From assembly GCA_030068145.1 (NCBI GenBank), contig JAPJBO010000055.1, positions 186,001 through 250,000 of the forward strand: a DNA stretch of 64,000 nucleotides. The letters are read 5' to 3'. The notes beneath the pieces were generated by a model. That model ran no database searches, had not been told where the DNA came from, and was given only the letters and a program-made list of their open reading frames with translations. The position numbers were made by a program, and so were the translations under genes. Each line of letters begins with the position of its first letter. Positions within the stretch are counted from its first letter, which is position 1. The DNA comes from Diplonema papillatum (taxonomy: Eukaryota; Euglenozoa; Diplonemea; Diplonemida; Diplonemidae). This document shows, piece by piece, positions 53,652 through 63,617 of this stretch.

Positions 53652-53753
53652 ATTTAAGGTCGCGAACTCGCGGCCGGGGTCGTCCAGGGCGTACCACTTC
53701 TCGGGTCCAGGCTCGCCATGCCCCGGGGAAGGAAACCGAAGGGGGTTCCCGTC
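53652..53753 (-). CDS. Poly-His/poly-Pro gene, exon (DGNPLRFPSPGHGEPG)
   Basis: The acceptor CGATTCTTCTTCAG (AG at 53755-53754) is strongly pyrimidine-rich; the donor is TTAAAT/GTGAGG (GT at 53651). 102 bp in phase 0 on both sides, encoding DGNPLRFPSPGHGEPGPEKW then YALDDPGREFATLN. Confidence 0.5.
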
Positions 53754-53832
53754 CTGAAGAAGAATCGGGAAGGTGTGACTGGCATTCTTTGATCCTGTTG
53801 GTTCGGGCTTGTTCAGGAGTGCTACCATTTAC

Positions 53833-54230
53833 CGGGATATTACTAGTCGTCGAAGCCAGCCCCACCCCGAATTCTTCTGGTGTCGATTCGAGGTGGTCGT
53901 GCTCGTCTAGCCATGCGTCTTGCTCCAGTTCCCTCAGTAAACTGCAAGACGCTTTGTCCGTCCCCTCGCTGTCGTCGTCGCTGTCGCAAAGGGCGCGACT
54001 TTCCCGCGGATCTGCGGCCACCGCCTGCCGGTCGTTTTTCTCGTCGACCTTGTCGACGAGGCGGTTCAGGAGGGCCGTTTGCTGCTTTCCCTGTGCTTGC
54101 AGGGCCACCATCTGCTTCTCCAGCAGATGGATTCTGACTGCGGCCTCGCCGCCGACCTCGGCGTCTTGCGACTGGCCTCTTGGCGGCGCCGTCGTCCGCC
54201 CCGTCTGGCCGTCGGGCCGGCTCGGGGGCT
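53833..54230 (-). CDS. Poly-His/poly-Pro gene, coiled-coil/acidic exon
   Basis: The phase-0 frame reads QSQDAEVGGEAAVRIHLLEK, QMVALQAQGKQQTALLNRLV, then a Ser/Asp-rich acidic block (CDSDDDSEGTDKASCSLLRE). It ends ASTTSNIP before the donor CCG/GTAAAT (GT at 53832). Several CAG acceptors in phase are possible between 54230 and 54180, so the start is approximate. The intron to the next exon is 79 bp. Confidence 0.5.
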
Positions 54231-54436
54231 TCGTCCTCCGGGTGGCAAATTTGGCAAATGATCATGATCAGAAGGACCTACTTGGGCGGTTCAGTTTCCT
54301 CACACATTGCATGTGGCTAAAAAAAAAAAAAAACTTTCCGGCATGCTACAGACTTTTTAACCATGATTTTCCCGAAGAATTTCGGGGATTAGAATGATCC
54401 CTGGTGCTTATACGAATAATAAAAGGTAAGGCACAC

Positions 54437-55259
54437 GTTCAAGTCAGCGAACAGCTCCGGTGCGCCCTGCACGTGCGCTTCGCCGCCGATGGTGCCGTGC
54501 GAGGTGAGCTGCGTGAGGAACCGCTGCGGGTGCTTCTGGATCTCGAGGTACGTCCGCCGCAGCTTGTTGTGCAGGTCCTCGAGCCCCTCCATGTAGTCCC
54601 GCTCGGTCGGGTTCACGCCGCCTTTGTGCAGCACGGCCGCCCCCGGCGCCCCGCCGGGCCACTCCCTGTGCTGGCCACCCCGCGCGGCGGCGTCGCTAGC
54701 GGCGCCGCCGTCTCCCCCGGAGCTGGGACGGACATCGGCGCCGACCCTGCCGCTGGCGACGGTCAAGTGCGCTTTCGAGGAGGATCGGGTGCGGTGTGTG
54801 GCGGGCTTGCCCGGCGCCGCGCCGGTGTCCGCGGGGATCGAAGCGCTGCGGGACGGGCTGCGGGAGTCCGAGAAGAGGTGCTGGTGCGTGTTGTGGACGT
54901 ACTGCGCGTTCTTCCCGGGGCCCGGGGGCTGGCTGGCGGCGGCGGCGGCGGCGGCGTGGGCCCTGGCAGCCGAGCGGGAGCGGAAGGCGGCGGGGCGCGC
55001 CGAAGGAAACTGCGGGGCTGCCGGCTCCCTCCGACTCCGGCTCGAGGCCGGCGGCGCCTGCCGCCGAGACGCTGCCGCGGCCGGCTGCGGGTCGGCCGCC
55101 GCCCGCCGCGGGGCCGGGTGGGCGGGCGGCGGCGGCGGCGGCTTCTGCCGCTCGCGCAGCGTGCGCACTGACTCGGCGTGGCTCCGCTGCCGCAGAGACG
55201 CGCGCCTCGCCGCCTCCGCCTGCTGGTCTCGGAACGCCGAAATCTCGCTCTGGGCCAGC
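54437..55259 (-). CDS. Poly-His/poly-Pro gene, long Ala/Pro/Arg-rich exon
   Basis: The likely acceptor CCCATGCAG (AG at 55261-55260) gives a one-base start that matches the two-base end of the preceding exon at 56734. The frame reads LAQSEISAFRDQQAEAARRA, an R/S/A/P-rich disordered middle, then a conserved-looking end: ERDYMEGLEDLHNKLRRTYL, EIQKHPQRFLTQLTSHGTIG, GAPELFADLN, before GTGTGCC at 54436. The last 60 residues look folded and helical; I do not recognise the family. The acceptor region is tandemly repeated upstream. Confidence 0.55.
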
Positions 55260-55696
55260 CTGCATGGGTTTTTAGAGTTCGCCGGGGGTTAAAGTCTCCG
55301 GGGTTACCATCGTTAAGAGCTAAAGTTCGCTTGAGACTTCTTGTGTTGTCGGTATTTCAAAGGCACACTACGAATGGGCCAGGGGTGGGGCTTGGTCACT
55401 GAGCCAGCCTGCATGGGTTTTTAGAGTTCGCCGGGGGTTTAAAGTCTCCGGGTTACCATCGTTAAGAGATAAAGTTCGCTTGAGACTTCTTGTGCTGTCG
55501 GTATTTCAAAGGCACGCTAATGGGCCAGGGGTGGGGCTTGGTCACTGAGCCAGCCTGCGTGGGTTTTTAGAGTTCGCCGGGGTTTAAAGTCTCCGGGTTA
55601 CCATCGTTAAGAGCTAAAGTTCGCTTGAGACTTCTTTTTGTGCTGTCGGTATTTCAAAGGCACGCTACGAATGGGGCTTGGTCACTGAGCCAGCCT
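55260..55696. repeat. Three tandem copies (about 147 bp) that include a splice-acceptor sequence
   Basis: TGC(A/G)(T/C)GGGTTTTTAGAGTTCG recurs at 55261, 55410 and 55557, with a partial copy at 55694. On the gene's strand each copy ends AAAAACCCATGCAGGCTGG or a close variant, the same sequence as the acceptor of the exon at 55259. The units also contain the AAAGTTCGCTTGAGACTTC / GTCTCCGGGTTACC motif pair seen elsewhere in the window. Confidence 0.85.
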
Positions 55697-55721
55697 GCGC
55701 GGGCACACACAAATCGTTCCA

Positions 55722-56010
55722 TTCCGTATTTTACATAAGCGCCAGCTTGAAAGGAAATGCTCGACGATGCTGCCCGACAAAGAACAGAAGGGATCCCAAG
55801 TGCTGTAACTACCGAACCACGTGTTGAACGGACGTGAGGTCATGCGTCTACCCCTACGACAAATCACACAAACACAACAGGTCAAAGGTCCTGAGTGAGA
55901 AAACAACACACGGTGGTGTAAGCGAAGAACAAACAGATTGTGTTTGTATTGTATTTGCCCCTTACCTCTATATTTCCCCCCTTCCATTCGGAGTCGAAGC
56001 AGCTACGTCG
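55722..56010 (-). mobile_element. SINE-like repeat S1, minus-strand copy
   Basis: Reverse complement of the 8258-8512 type, from CCTCTATATTTCC-type to TTTACATAAGCGCCAGC. It lies within the intron of the poly-His gene. Confidence 0.6.
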
Positions 56011-56733
56011 AGTATTTTCGACGGTTTCTTGTAGTAAGCGGTCGGGTTTTTGAAGTCTCCGTTTGACTTGTGAGGCGGGGGGCGTATTTAGAGCGCAAGT
56101 TCACTTAGAGATCCGGGGTTTTTTTAGAGCCTCCGGGTGACCATTATTTGTTGGCATTTTTGGTGCCCCCGGCGCTGGTGCCCCCGGCGCACATCCTAAG
56201 CACTTTCTTTTTTGAGCAGGCCGAGTTTGGGCCCTCTCTTCAGGTTGTTCTTCTTTTTCACCTGGTATGTCTTGAGTTAGGGATCTCCATGTGAAGCACG
56301 GACATGTAAACTGTGACAGTGACATGATCTTCAGTTTGGTGTTGGTTCGCTCATTGCTCAGGCTTGCATTTTTGGAAACACATTGCAATGTCTCGAAAAC
56401 CGTACACCGCGAGAGTAGGAGAAAGTAGAAAGGGAAACTAGAGCTTTCGTTGACCGCACTGGGGACCTTTTCAGGTGGCAAATTTGCAAATGATCATGAT
56501 CAGAAGGTCCTACTTGGGGGCCGTTCAGTTTCCTCACACATTGCTTGTGCGCACTTACTTCAAACCTGTTTTGTTCATCTAACGGGAGTGAGGATAGTAC
56601 GCTGCCATCGATCTGTTTTTGTTCTTGACAAATTGCATTTGTTAGACACAAAAATAAAACCGATTTAAACTGGACGTTTATGCCCGGCTCGTCGGAGATT
56701 AGGGTTGAGTGCGCGAAGAAAGGGTACGCATAC
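56011..56733 (-). other. Remainder of the 1.47-kb intron of the poly-His gene
   Basis: It holds the motif near 56.40 kb shared with 1528-1575. A 75-bp block (GGCAAATTTG(G)CAAATGATCATGATCAGAAGG) recurs at 54243-54318 in the next intron of the same gene. A duplicated GTGCCCCCGGCGC stretch is at 56162-56190. Confidence 0.5.
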
Positions 56734-57692
56734 CCCGAGTGGTACGGCTGCTGGCCCAAGGGAGCGGCGCCCTCGTTGGCGGCTTCGAGGATCCGCTGCA
56801 GCTTCGCGATTTGCCGCCGGGACGGCGACGTCCCCCGCGCCTTGTTGATGAGGTCCTCCAGCGGCTGCCGGCCGCCGCCGCCGCCGTCGGCGCCTTCGGC
56901 GCCGCGGACGCCGCCCCCGTGAGCCGGCGGGTCCGGCCCTTCGCCGTCCGCATCCTCGCTGCAGCTCCCGCCGCCGTACCACTGCCCAGGGAACGGGGGG
57001 AACCCCGCAGGAGCCGGCGGCGGCGGCGGCGGCGGCGGTGGCGGAGCGGCCGAGTCCTTGCGTTTGGCCTGCGGCGCGTTCGATCCGCGGAGCGGCGCGA
57101 AGGGCGGCGGCGGCGGCGGGGGCGGCAGGCCATGCGGCTGGAACCCAGGCGGCGGCGGGTAGCAGGGGAATTGGTGCGGGAAGTACAGTGGGGCGCCGGA
57201 GGAAGAAGCGCCCGGGTTCCAATTGAAGGCGGGCGCGGAACCCTGCCCCGGTCCAGGGAAGGATGGATGGTTGAACGGTGGCGGCGGGGGTGGTGCATTC
57301 ATTTGGTTGTGGTGGTGGTGGTGGTGGTGATGGTGGTGGTGGTGGTGATGGTGATGGTGATGATGGTGGTGGTAAGTCTGAACGAGGTCGAAATCACTCT
57401 CAGCGCCGAGCGTAGTTTCATACTCGTCGTCAACAACTTGCACATGTGACGACGGTTGTGTTGGTGCCGCCCATGATGGCCAGCCTTGCGGATGTGCCGG
57501 ATGCTGCATCGCATCTGACTCCCAATCACTTGCCATCTCCCGCATGCCACCAACTGTGTGGTGAGCAGAAGGAATCCTGTGTCGCGGTGTTGGTATGCCT
57601 ACAGGCATCGTGCCGCGGGTCTGCGAGCGGAGCACACCGGCCCCCGTCTCACAAACAGCTCGAAACCCTTCTCCCACACCGCCCTCGATCGC
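56734..57692 (-). CDS. Poly-His/poly-Pro protein, first recognised exon
   Basis: After TTTATTACAG (AG at 57694-57693) the minus frame stays open to about CAGCCGTACCACTCGGG and the donor GTATGC (GT at 56733). In-frame ATGs at 57608 and 57536 are possible starts. The protein has a short acidic N-terminal part (DDEYETTLGAESDFDLVQTY), about 22 consecutive His, several Pro runs of 6-10 separated by aromatic residues (FNHPSFPGPG, FPCYPPPPGF), and a helical end (QPLEDLINKARGTSPSRRQI, LQRILEAANEGA). Poly-Pro with aromatics suggests binding to SH3/WW/profilin-type partners. Poly-His proteins are often found in nuclear speckles. Both are inference. Confidence 0.55.
57302..57372 (-). repeat. His-codon repeat
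   Basis: CAC/CAT codons encoding about 22 His; on the plus strand it appears as (GTG)n with ATG interruptions. Confidence 0.9.
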
Positions 57693-59110
57693 CTGTAATA
57701 AACTGGGGATTTGCCTTTCGCAGCGCTTGTGTCACGATGCGGGGGGAGTTGTTTCTGCGCACAAACGGAACTTGCCTGCTTTGGCAAGGCGCATGTTGTG
57801 TGCTGTCGACTATGCATTGTTACCGCAATGCACGGTCGACAAAAAATTCGAACTTTAAGTCTGAACGAGAACTCGATGGCATCGACTAACACAGGCGACG
57901 ATGATTTTTGCATTGGTGCATGTGTCGACCTTGGCGTGGCGCCAAAAAAGTGGCGAGTCTGAACGAGTGCTGTTCACCTCGAGCTTTACGGTTGCATTGA
58001 TGGATCTGCATTGAAACATCAGTTGCTTGCCACCCGTATGCTTATGCCGAATATGGGGGGAGAACGATGAGGTCCCTGCACAGTAGTCGCCATGCGAATG
58101 GTTGTAGGTATTGGGGAAATCGCTTTCTCGACCTAGTCTCGAACTTTAAATGGGCATGAGCTCGGGTTACTTCATTGGACCCTGACTGAGTGGCGACGCG
58201 GGATGAACCGAGTGACGTAAGGTATCCGAGTGATCGCTCATCAGCGTCCCACAAAGGGTGTCCGGTCATCTTGACAGCAGCACGGCGGCCATGGAAGTCC
58301 GCATCCAATAAGGCAGCTGAGAACTCATCCGAAAACGAAACCTCGGTTCTCCCTTCCCCAGTCGTCAACTGAGAACTGATCCAGGGTCAACCCCTAACTT
58401 CCTAGTTCCAATGCACTGCATCCAGTCGTCATCAGCTGACAACTGGATTCGAGATGAACCGCAGTTCCCATTCGCACACAGGTTTCGTCAACTGAGAACT
58501 GACCCTGGGATGAAACCGTAACCTTCTTAGTTCCTCTTCGTTGCATATGGTGGCCGTCTTTCACAACCTTCCGCAGTGACTTTGAACTGCTAAAAATGAC
58601 GAACGAAGTATTCGCTACACAAATGACCGTGAGATGCAAATAAAGGGATAGCGGCAGACAGCGCGGAAGCGAGTCGCTTTGCTGTTGAGAAAGAGACGGT
58701 ACAGCCTTCTTTTCGTTCGAAACAGCCACAAGCTGCTCCCAGACAACAGGGGATAAGTAAGTCCTTGCGTTGGGAAAGGCAGATGCCACTCCGCGAAGGT
58801 CAGCAGATACTTTCTGGCTGCACGCATCCGCTGGGCGAACGGGCAGTGGTGCAAGAACGACGCAAGCTTGCTTATCGGTCGCGCACCATGAAAGTGCCTT
58901 CCCATCTCGCGAGAAGACTGCAAGCAACCGACCACGTCAGATGAATTCTTTTTGTGTCCTTTCACATGAGCTAACCGGTAGCAGCGTAGCAGCAGTGTAC
59001 CTCAAGGGTGTTCAAGCAGAACGTAGTGTTGCAATTCTCTTGGAGCAGAACGAAAAGGGGGTCGGCGGCGTGCCGACTCCGACTTCAAGCTTCGTACGGC
59101 TGCTACGTAG
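57693..59110. other. Intergenic, no supported gene
   Basis: A motif GTCAACTGAGAACTGA(T/C)CC recurs at about 58366 and 58488. On the minus strand, 58840-58790 reads RMRAARKYLLTFAEW, echoing the C-terminal RAAGKYLLTFKE of the ORF at 59368-61965, so a short piece of that gene may be duplicated here. Confidence 0.4.
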
Positions 59111-59324
59111 TAGCATCATGATGGACTTCGTCCCCAAAAACAAGAGGGCCCGCTGGGCCTCCTTGCAGCAGATCAACCAAGTCGGGTGGAGCGGATCGGC
59201 GGCGCTCGGGGAGCTCCTCATCGAGACGCACTCGTACCGCTTCGTCTTCCTGATCACGACCGTCGTCCCCATCGCGTCGACGCTGCCGAAGCTCTCGCTT
59301 CTCTACATCATCCCCCGTCACGAG
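59111..59324 (+). pseudogene. Orphan exon of an MFS-type transporter
   Basis: The block is preceded by TGCTACGTAG and followed by CACGAG/GTGAGC, a clean donor at 59325. The frame reads SIMMDFVPKNKRARWASLQQ, INQVGWSGSAALGELLIETH, SYRFVFLITTVVPIASTLPK, LSLLYIIPRHE. The D-x-V-P-K-x-x-R-A-x-W-x-S-L ... W-S-G-S-A-A-L-G-x-x-L sequence is the loop between transmembrane helices and the start of a helix in the C-terminal half of major-facilitator transporters. No other exon of such a protein is seen up- or downstream on this strand, and a large opposite-strand ORF starts 40 bp away. It is therefore either a relic or a terminally isolated piece. Confidence 0.6.
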
Positions 59325-59367
59325 GTGAGCATGATTTCGAAGCAGCTCCAGGGTTTCGGGGAAGAGG

Positions 59368-61965
59368 TCACTCCTTGAAAGTCAGCAGATACTTTCCGGC
59401 TGCCCGGGGCATCCACTGCGAAGCCATTCGCGCAACCCCGCCCATCATGGCGCGGTGGTGCAGCGGCGCAGGCTGCCCAGCTAGGGGGAAAGACACACGC
59501 GGTTGCTCGTCGGACGTGCGCCAGGGAGACGAGAGGGCAACCTGCGCGGAATCTTTGAGCACGAAAGCGCCCTTGCCCCCGCTCGGCCCCCGCAGCGACG
59601 CGTCTCGTGGAGACAGCGGGCAACTGACCGCGGGCTCCAGCGATGCCAAGTACGGGCGCAGCGCCACCCTCCGGAACTTGTCCAGCCACGTTTCGCTGCA
59701 GAGCGAATGCGCGTCTTTCGCCCGCATTGCAGCCGCCACGCGGGCAGTGGAGGCTCCCAGCAGGCGAGTGCTGCGCTCCTGGTTCGCACCCACCTTGCCC
59801 GACAGACTCTCCGCCTTCTCCCGCGAGTTCTTCCTGGTAACTGGCACGGGCATCGTCGCTGGTAGCTCGCTTGCGTGTTCTTCGGTTCGGACTGGCTTGC
59901 TGTCTTCTCCTTCAATCGAGTCCAGGCATGGCGGCATCGATTGATCGGTGACGTCGGCAACAGGCAAATGGAAGGGTAGTTGTCCACTGTGATCCGGCCC
60001 AGGTGAAGCAAAGCCATCCGAGGGACTCTTGGCATCTGTCCGACACGATTGATCGGTGAGGTCAGCGACAGGCGAATGCAAGGGCAGTCGTTCACTGTGG
60101 TCCGACCAAGGTGAAACAAGGTCGCCCGAGGGACTCTCGGCATCTGTCCGATGCTGGAGTCGGCCGGCACCAGCTCCATCCCGGGGTGGTGAGACGTCAG
60201 GTTCAATCGTCGATGGAAGCCCCTGCCGCTGCACTTGCCGCACTCCAGGGCGAGGAGTCTCCCCGGCGTCCGCCGGTTGCTGCCGATCAAGCTCGGCGGC
60301 GGCCCCGGCGGGGGGCAGTTCGGTGTCGGGGCAAGAGGGGTCGGCGGCCAGTTGCTGCGGCAACGGGCCATCATCGGGCGAAGACGATGCGGACGTCCGC
60401 CCCCCCGGGGCGATGTGTGCCGGGGGACCGCTCGGTGGCTGGTGGGGTCCAGGGGGGTGACGCTGCGGGCGTTTGGAGGAGGGTGACAGTACTGGTGGTA
60501 GAGGCGCTATGGTGGAGAGAGTCGGCAGGCTGGGTTCAGCCGACCGAAGGGTGGGAAGAGCTTCCGCCGCGCCGAGCACTCTCGCGCACTCGTCCGGCGG
60601 GCCGAGGCACGTTGCCACCGCGCGGCTGACAATGCGGGATATTCGAAGGGTGCGTTTGGCCCTGTCGTTCACGAACCGGTCCAGCAAATCGACCACGTGC
60701 CGCCTCCCCCCTTCGTGGGGCGCCGGGCACTCGCCGACGGAGCCGGACCCCGGCTCGTTCCTCCGAGCGTCAACCTGGCTCCGGACCTGCCGTCTCCCGG
60801 CTGGAACACCTTGTTCGCCAGCAGAACCCAACCTCAGCTCGTTCGACCTGCTTTCAACCTGATTCCGACGCTCTCCACCGTGTACCGGGTAGTCACCGCC
60901 GGTCGTGGATATAGGTGTGCCGCGTCTGTGGTCGTCGGAATCGCTGGCGGCCGAAGCAGCCCGCAGTCCGTTGCTTCTGCTGTGCCCCTGATGCTCACCG
61001 ACGGTAGGCGCAGCAGCGGCGGCAATCGTGGGACTGGCCGTGGGCGGACGGCCGCCGTCTTCCACCGGTCCCCGGCACCGCGGCCTTGCAGCTCGCGCAT
61101 CGCAGTCGTCGGGTGAGGCCGACCGCAGACCACTGCCGCCGCTGCTGTAGCGCACCGGGCTCTCGCCAGTGGCTGTGGTGGTGATCGCGGGACTGTCCAC
61201 GGGTCGCCGACACTCGCCTTCCCGGCACCGCTGCCCCGCCGCTGCCGCTCGCGCATCGCGGGCGCCGGGCGAAGCCAATCGCGGACCGCTGCTGTTCCCA
61301 ACAGCAAGCTCGCCGCCCTGGGACCCCCTCCCACTGTGCGCGGGGTGCTCGCGGGCCGGGCCGCCGTCGCGGCGGCGCCGCTGCGCGGTTTCTTCCACGA
61401 AGAGCGAGTTCGGGCTCGCCAGGGGGCACCTCCGGAAGGAAGGCACCCCCTCAAAAAGGTTCCTCCTCCTCCCGTGGGCGGGCTCCCCCGCCGCCGGGCG
61501 GTCGGACAACCCGGGCTGCTGCAGCAGCTGCAGCAGCGCCGGCATCCGGCCGTCGTTCGCCGCGACTCCGGAGCCCGCGGTCTCCGCCCCGCCGCGCGGA
61601 GGCACCCGCTGCCGAGATCCGCCGCCCCGCTGGTCTTCGGGGGTCCGGGCCTGCTGGCGGGAACCTCCACCAGCAGGTGGACCTTCCGCGCTGGGTGCCC
61701 GGAAGATCGGCTGGAAGAGGTCCCTGCGCTGCTCGAAGGGCGCGAGCCGGGTCGGCTGCGCGGCGTCCGCGTGCGGCTCCGGCGCGCCGCGGAGCTGGCA
61801 CTCCTGCAGGGCTTTGCTCTGCAGGAGCATCGCGGTGGCTTGGACCGGCGTCACGCGGTTCTTCCGCTTGGTCGGCAGGACCCGCGAAAACGTCAAGAAC
61901 TCCTTCAGCTTCGTCCTTTGCACCGCCCGTGCGTCCCCGGACGGTTCGCTCGGCACCACCGTCAT
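59368..61965 (-). CDS. 865-residue disordered protein with internal repeats
   Basis: An uninterrupted frame of 865 codons from ATG (61965) to TGA. The N-terminal 70 residues look ordered and basic (QRTKLKEFLTFSRVLPTKRK, LLQSKALQECQL). The middle is Arg/Gly/Ser/Ala-rich with about five diverged units sharing SRSN(E/G)LR-A-S-A-type cores. Residues about 440-470 form a helix (HVVDLLDRFVNDRAKRTLRI). Further on, a 36-residue unit (108 bp) is tandemly duplicated: LPLHSPVADLTDQS and LPFHLPVADVTDQS. Near the end, DKFRRVALRPYLASLEP and RAAGKYLLTFKE look structured. No catalytic domain is visible. Length of the single open frame in GC-rich DNA alone is moderate evidence; the ordered ends and repeats support it. 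Function unknown. Confidence 0.55.
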   Translation of the reverse strand: MTVVPSEPSGDARAVQRTKLKEFLTFSRVLPTKRKNRVTPVQATAMLLQSKALQECQLRGAPEPHADAAQPTRLAPFEQRRDLFQPIFRAPSAEGPPAGGGSRQQARTPEDQRGGGSRQRVPPRGGAETAGSGVAANDGRMPALLQLLQQPGLSDRPAAGEPAHGRRRNLFEGVPSFRRCPLASPNSLFVEETAQRRRRDGGPAREHPAHSGRGSQGGELAVGNSSGPRLASPGARDARAAAAGQRCREGECRRPVDSPAITTTATGESPVRYSSGGSGLRSASPDDCDARAARPRCRGPVEDGGRPPTASPTIAAAAAPTVGEHQGHSRSNGLRAASAASDSDDHRRGTPISTTGGDYPVHGGERRNQVESRSNELRLGSAGEQGVPAGRRQVRSQVDARRNEPGSGSVGECPAPHEGGRRHVVDLLDRFVNDRAKRTLRISRIVSRAVATCLGPPDECARVLGAAEALPTLRSAEPSLPTLSTIAPLPPVLSPSSKRPQRHPPGPHQPPSGPPAHIAPGGRTSASSSPDDGPLPQQLAADPSCPDTELPPAGAAAELDRQQPADAGETPRPGVRQVQRQGLPSTIEPDVSPPRDGAGAGRLQHRTDAESPSGDLVSPWSDHSERLPLHSPVADLTDQSCRTDAKSPSDGFASPGPDHSGQLPFHLPVADVTDQSMPPCLDSIEGEDSKPVRTEEHASELPATMPVPVTRKNSREKAESLSGKVGANQERSTRLLGASTARVAAAMRAKDAHSLCSETWLDKFRRVALRPYLASLEPAVSCPLSPRDASLRGPSGGKGAFVLKDSAQVALSSPWRTSDEQPRVSFPLAGQPAPLHHRAMMGGVARMASQWMPRAAGKYLLTFKE

Positions 61966-63518
61966 GGCGCCGCGAGCGTGTTGTGTGGTGCTACGGCCGA
62001 TAACCGCCCATATTCCGGAACAGAAGTCCTGGCGAATTGGTGTATCTTGAAGCTCTTATCTTCCGACTTTCTTCCATGTTTATAGTCCAAAGCGGCCAAT
62101 GTTCGATTGACTGCAAAAATCCAAAAAAGGGCCTATTTCTGCCTGGGCGCATGAATTTGAAACCAGGATCAACTTCCGAAAACCCGTACTCTTTGAAAGC
62201 AAAATTGACAGAAATTGAAGTTCAAAAGTTGGCTCTTCGATGAGAGGGTGCGGTGGAATACGGCGGAAACAGGAAAATGCTGGAAAGGGGCCTGAGTTTC
62301 GCTTCGTCGCGGTGGGTCCCTTAGATCACCGAAACCAATTTCTGGGGGCGTTTTGGACCGAGTTCCCCGCTCACCTTTTCTTCCAGCACCTCTTTTTGAA
62401 CGCGTTTGCCACGGGTTTGTTTAATTAGGGTCCGTCGTTCAAACGAGAAAACGAGGAAGGAGTCAAAACCTATTTAGGGAGCTGTGGCCCAAGTGCCGAA
62501 AATTTAAATGAATAAAAACGGATGGTATGCGTAAGTCCTTCAGGTGGCTATTCTTCGTTCGTAGTGTCGTGCTCACACGCTAACAGTCATCTTCGCACCC
62601 CCCACCATCGCCTTCGCGCGGTCGCTTAGCGTCCCTTTCCGCCCTTGCTGGTGTGCATGCGCTGCCTTCGAATTCTGATGCAAAAGGTGTTTCTTGACGC
62701 TCTTATCTTTCAACTTTCTTTCATGTTTATAGTAGCGGTCGATGTTTGATCGACTGTAAAAATCAGGGGATTAGCTTCTATATCCACATTTGGACTGTCA
62801 GTCCAAATTTGGAAAAGCCGGCGGGAGAAAAGAAGAAAAAAAATGGCACTACACCATCACCCAGGCCCCCGGCAGAGGTGGCCAATGTGCGATCCGAGGC
62901 ACTCAGGGCCCAGCATTGTCGTGAAGATACTTTGCATCGCGCTGTGTTGAGCCCATTCCTGAGTGAGGACGCAAAAAGCCGTCAGCGGTCCAAATTTGGA
63001 AAATGGGCCGGAAACCAAGCTAATGCCCTGGCAAAAACACAACAAAAAAAAAAAAAAGGCCTCTGCCTGGCACGTTGAAGTTCAACAGTCGGCTCAATCA
63101 CGGCGTTGGATCGCAACGGGGTCACTGGGGGCTGGGGCTGAGCCCCAGAGAGCCCCGGCCGTGCAGACTGCGTAGTGATGCACATTATCGCGAAGCGGAT
63201 GGAGGAACAGGAGGTTGTCTCACGCATATTCAAGAACGGAGAGATGACACAATGCGAAAACAGAGTGCGAAGCTACGGGGCGGGGAAGGGATGAGAGAGA
63301 GAGAGAGAAAAAGGAGTGGCCGCCGCTAATTAACTTATTTCCGCCCCCCTCCGCCTCCAAGCTTCTCCCTTCTTACCAGTCAGACAGCGAAGTCGGACCG
63401 CAGCCGCGGGAGAAGCATTTTTTGGTTGTACGGCAGGATTCTTCCTCTTCTTCAATTTGAAGCTACATACGGTGAAGCCAGCCTCAGGGGGGAGCAAAAG
63501 CCGGATTTAATAAGCTGT
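61966..63518. other. Intergenic with a duplicated segment
   Basis: The block CTTGA(A/C)GCTCTTATCTT with CATGTTTATAGT and GA(T/C)TGACTG(C/T)AAAAATC occurs at 62048-62130 and again at 62692-62765. A second shared block (TTGAAGTTCAA(A/C)AGT(T/C)GGCTC) lies at 62213 and 63075. These are two diverged copies of one repeat of about 200-400 bp. A-rich tract at 63044-63057. No gene supported. Confidence 0.55.
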
Positions 63519-63617
63519 GTGAGCCGGTCCGTCCCTATCTCTTGAAACTGCATCGAAGTGCCTGCCGCTGTTTATCACAGTGAATCACCACGGTCTATCA
63601 GGGATGGACCGGCTCAC
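63519..63617. repeat. Foldback repeat, copy 2
   Basis: The arm GTGAGCCGGTCCGTCCCT at 63519-63536 faces AGGGATGGACCGGCTCAC at 63600-63617 with one mismatch. The interior matches 11292-11388. Confidence 0.8.

Noticed and set aside
54444-55292. Plus-strand and alternative minus-strand frames over the long Ala/Pro exon
   Set aside because: All three minus frames and two plus frames are open because of GC richness; the chosen frame alone gives phase-compatible splice sites and a folded-looking C-terminal end.
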